Shown piece by piece: positions 4,962-6,503 of a stretch of 6,503 bases of DNA (position 1 is the stretch's first letter; every line of letters starts with the position of its first letter). Source of the stretch: Halobacteriovorax sp. (lineage in GTDB: Bacteria > Bdellovibrionota > Bacteriovoracia > Bacteriovoracales > Bacteriovoracaceae); the NCBI GenBank assembly GCA_002686115.1, contig NZAF01000062.1, positions 7,565 through 14,067 of the forward strand, read 5' to 3'. The translations under genes and the position numbers were made by a program. A model generated the notes under the pieces. That model saw nothing but the letters and a program-made list of their open reading frames with translations. It was not told the DNA's origin and searched no databases.

Positions 4962-6077
4962 TTATTTGGACAAGGAAGTAAAGAAGCTTTGTATTTTGCT
5001 GATAAGCTCGTGATATTCATCATTAGCATCACTTAATAGAGTAATTCCACCACCTGCACCATAGTAAACTTCATTGTCCTCAATTTTAGCCGTTCGAATA
5101 TTTATAGAACCTCTCACAAACTGTGGTGTTATGAAGATAGTGCTTCCAGTATAAAAGTTTCGAGAAGTAGTCTCTATATCATTTATTAAACTTAAAACTC
5201 TTCTCTTAGGAGCTCCTGTGATGCTTCCTCCTGGATATATGGCCCTCAGAACTTGATATAGATCCACCTCAGGCTCTAGCCTTACTTTAATTTCTGAATA
5301 CTGCTGAAACAGTCCTGGAACAGTAAAATAATCTCTCATCTTAGAAACATTTGAATAACTCTCACTAATGCGAGATAGATCATTTCTTAAAAGGTCTGTA
5401 ATAATGTTTAATTCACTTATATCTTTTTCACTATTTTGTAACTTATGGAGTCCTTCACTTTGTTTAACGGTTCCCTTTATAGGTCTTGTCACCAAGCTGT
5501 CACCTTCAAGTTCAAATAAACACTCTGGAGAATTAGAAAGAAGTTCGAAGTCTCTATCATAGAGATAATGATAAAAATGCCCATGTTTGAACTCTTCACG
5601 TAGAGATAAGAAGTTTTCTTTAAGAGCTGTGATTGATGAAATATTCATCTTAAAAAGATGAGTTAAATTAATCTGATAAGCATCACCGTTTAAAAGATGG
5701 TCCATTACTTTTTCAAAGCTCTTCTTATAGCTATTTTCGTCTATACTATAATCGAAATGAAACTGGGATCGAGGAGAAATTTTAGAAATATCAACTTCTT
5801 TAAAACTATCAAAGTGATAAAGAGTAAACAGCCTTACTTCATCAGAAATAAGATGCTCTAAATCCTCAAACAAAAAGCCTAGCTCGTAATTGAACTGAAT
5901 AACGATATACTTATCACGATGAAAAATCTTTAGCTTCTTAAGCTCCTCAAAGAGTTCATAAGAGTGTTTATGTCCATCCTCATCTATATAGTAGTCTTTA
6001 TAAAAGACTAGCCTCTCTATACAATTTGAAAATTCAAAATACTGATTCTTATATTTGGTAATACAAGTTTCTTGCAT
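4962..6077 (-). CDS. pabB: Aminodeoxychorismate synthase component I
   Basis: The enzyme converts chorismate and ammonia (normally supplied by the PabA glutaminase) to 4-amino-4-deoxychorismate, the first step to p-aminobenzoate and folate, in the cytoplasm. The 371-aa product shows the chorismate-binding fold: GDAYQINLTHLF (131-142), SPECLFEL (183-190), TRPIKGT (197-203), EKDISELNIITDLLRNDLSRI (217-237), YPGGSITGAPKRR (281-293), INIRTA (325-330) and GAGGGI (340-345). K201 in PIKGT is the active-site Lys that separates PabB from anthranilate synthase TrpE (PIAGT). The protein is shorter than E. coli PabB (453 aa); the missing part is N-terminal. There is no Shine-Dalgarno; the ATG lies 9 nt behind the dnaB stop and in the same frame, so translational coupling is likely. 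No pabA or pabC is in the window. An isochorismate synthase is less likely given PIKGT. Confidence 0.92.
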   Translation of the reverse strand: MQETCITKYKNQYFEFSNCIERLVFYKDYYIDEDGHKHSYELFEELKKLKIFHRDKYIVIQFNYELGFLFEDLEHLISDEVRLFTLYHFDSFKEVDISKISPRSQFHFDYSIDENSYKKSFEKVMDHLLNGDAYQINLTHLFKMNISSITALKENFLSLREEFKHGHFYHYLYDRDFELLSNSPECLFELEGDSLVTRPIKGTVKQSEGLHKLQNSEKDISELNIITDLLRNDLSRISESYSNVSKMRDYFTVPGLFQQYSEIKVRLEPEVDLYQVLRAIYPGGSITGAPKRRVLSLINDIETTSRNFYTGSTIFITPQFVRGSINIRTAKIEDNEVYYGAGGGITLLSDANDEYHELISKIQSFFTSLSK

Positions 6078-6086
6078 AACGACTGA

Positions 6087-6503
6087 CTAAGAATGCGGAG
6101 GTTGCTCATCTGCTCCATAAGCGATATTTTCAAAACTTGTGTGGGCACCAACGAAAGTAAGCTTTGCCGTACCGACAGATCCCCCCCTGTTCTTACCAAC
6201 AATAACCTCGGCAACTCCAGGCTCTTTTGTGTCTGGGTTATAATATTCATCACGATAAACAAACATGACAATATCAGCATCCTGCTCAATCGCACCAGAC
6301 TCTCTAAGGTCAGCTGTATTTGGTCTCTTATTTGGTCTTGATTCAACAGATCTATTAAGCTGTGAAAGAGCAACAACAGGACATTCAAGTTCTTTTGCCA
6401 TGGACTTAAGTCCCCTCGAAATCTCAGAAATCTGCTGCTCTCTAGGAAGGTTCTTATTGTGTGAGTTCATAAGCTGAAGGTAGTCGATAACAATTAATCC
6501 AAG
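6087..6503 (-). CDS. dnaB: Replicative DNA helicase DnaB, C-terminal part (gene continues past the right edge)
   Basis: This is the 3' end of the gene for the hexameric, ATP-driven replication fork helicase; 138 residues of the RecA-like C-terminal domain are inside the window. The reading frame is open to the right edge, beyond the first internal ATG. In order, the segment shows the Walker B strand (LGLIVIDYLQLM), EISRGLKSMAKEL, the H3 motif (VVALSQLNRSVESR), DLRESGAIEQDADIVMFVYRDEYY, and the H4 region (VIVGKNRGGSVGTAKLTF) with the arginine-finger Arg in GKNR. No intein or insertion is seen in this part. The sequence tracks E. coli DnaB closely to the C-terminus. It ends with TAG nine bases before the pabB ATG, so the two genes form one transcription unit. 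Confidence 0.96.
   Translation of the reverse strand, partial: LGLIVIDYLQLMNSHNKNLPREQQISEISRGLKSMAKELECPVVALSQLNRSVESRPNKRPNTADLRESGAIEQDADIVMFVYRDEYYNPDTKEPGVAEVIVGKNRGGSVGTAKLTFVGAHTSFENIAYGADEQPPHS

Noticed and set aside
6017..6388. Minus-strand 123-codon ORF overlapping dnaB and pabB
   Set aside because: It lies out of frame within two well-recognised genes; its hydrophobic, Leu/Ser-rich content is a frame-shift artefact.

Overview
The window is AT-rich chromosomal DNA (roughly 35-40% G+C by eye, not computed) from a flagellated Gram-negative bacterium. The evidence is a MotA/MotB stator pair, an LpxR-type outer-membrane lipid A deacylase, and short secreted proteins with classical signal peptides. 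The gene mix and the PomA/PomB-like stator would suit a marine member of the Bdellovibrionota such as Bacteriovorax or Halobacteriovorax. That placement is inference from gene style, not from a marker gene. No mobile element, tRNA, rRNA or CRISPR array is visible.

Layout, left to right. (1) Positions 1-1299, minus strand: motA followed by the 5' two-thirds or so of motB, which runs off the left edge. A candidate flagellar sigma-28 (FliA) promoter lies upstream of motA. (2) Positions 1300-1567: divergent intergenic region. It also carries a sigma-70-like promoter for lpxR whose -35/-10 spacer is filled by a GC-rich 16-bp dyad. (3) Positions 1568-2578, plus strand: lpxR, ending at a bidirectional hairpin terminator shared with the convergent minus-strand gene. 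(4) Positions 2629-4214, minus strand: two genes for exported proteins, one of unknown function (143 aa) and one alpha/beta hydrolase (311 aa). Both are preceded by the same three-block leader in the same register. (5) Positions 4229-4604: a zone with two minus-strand terminators, a weak 63-codon ORF between them, and a compact structured 3' UTR that can draw a pseudoknot. (6) Positions 4605-4919: a small helix-turn-helix-like protein with its own promoter. (7) Positions 4962-6503, minus strand: pabB (folate pathway) directly behind the 3' end of the replicative helicase gene dnaB, which enters from the right edge.

Working relationships. motA and motB encode the two halves of one flagellar stator. 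dnaB and pabB are an operon-like pair of housekeeping genes, probably translationally coupled but with unrelated functions. The strongest candidate for something undescribed is the shared leader of the two exported-protein genes: identical 9-, 8- and 11-nt blocks, equal total distance to the start codon, and hairpins in equivalent places. It may be an alternative-sigma (ECF-like) promoter class or a structured RNA leader. The second candidate is the hairpin, pseudoknot and terminator in the 3' UTR of the small HTH-like gene.
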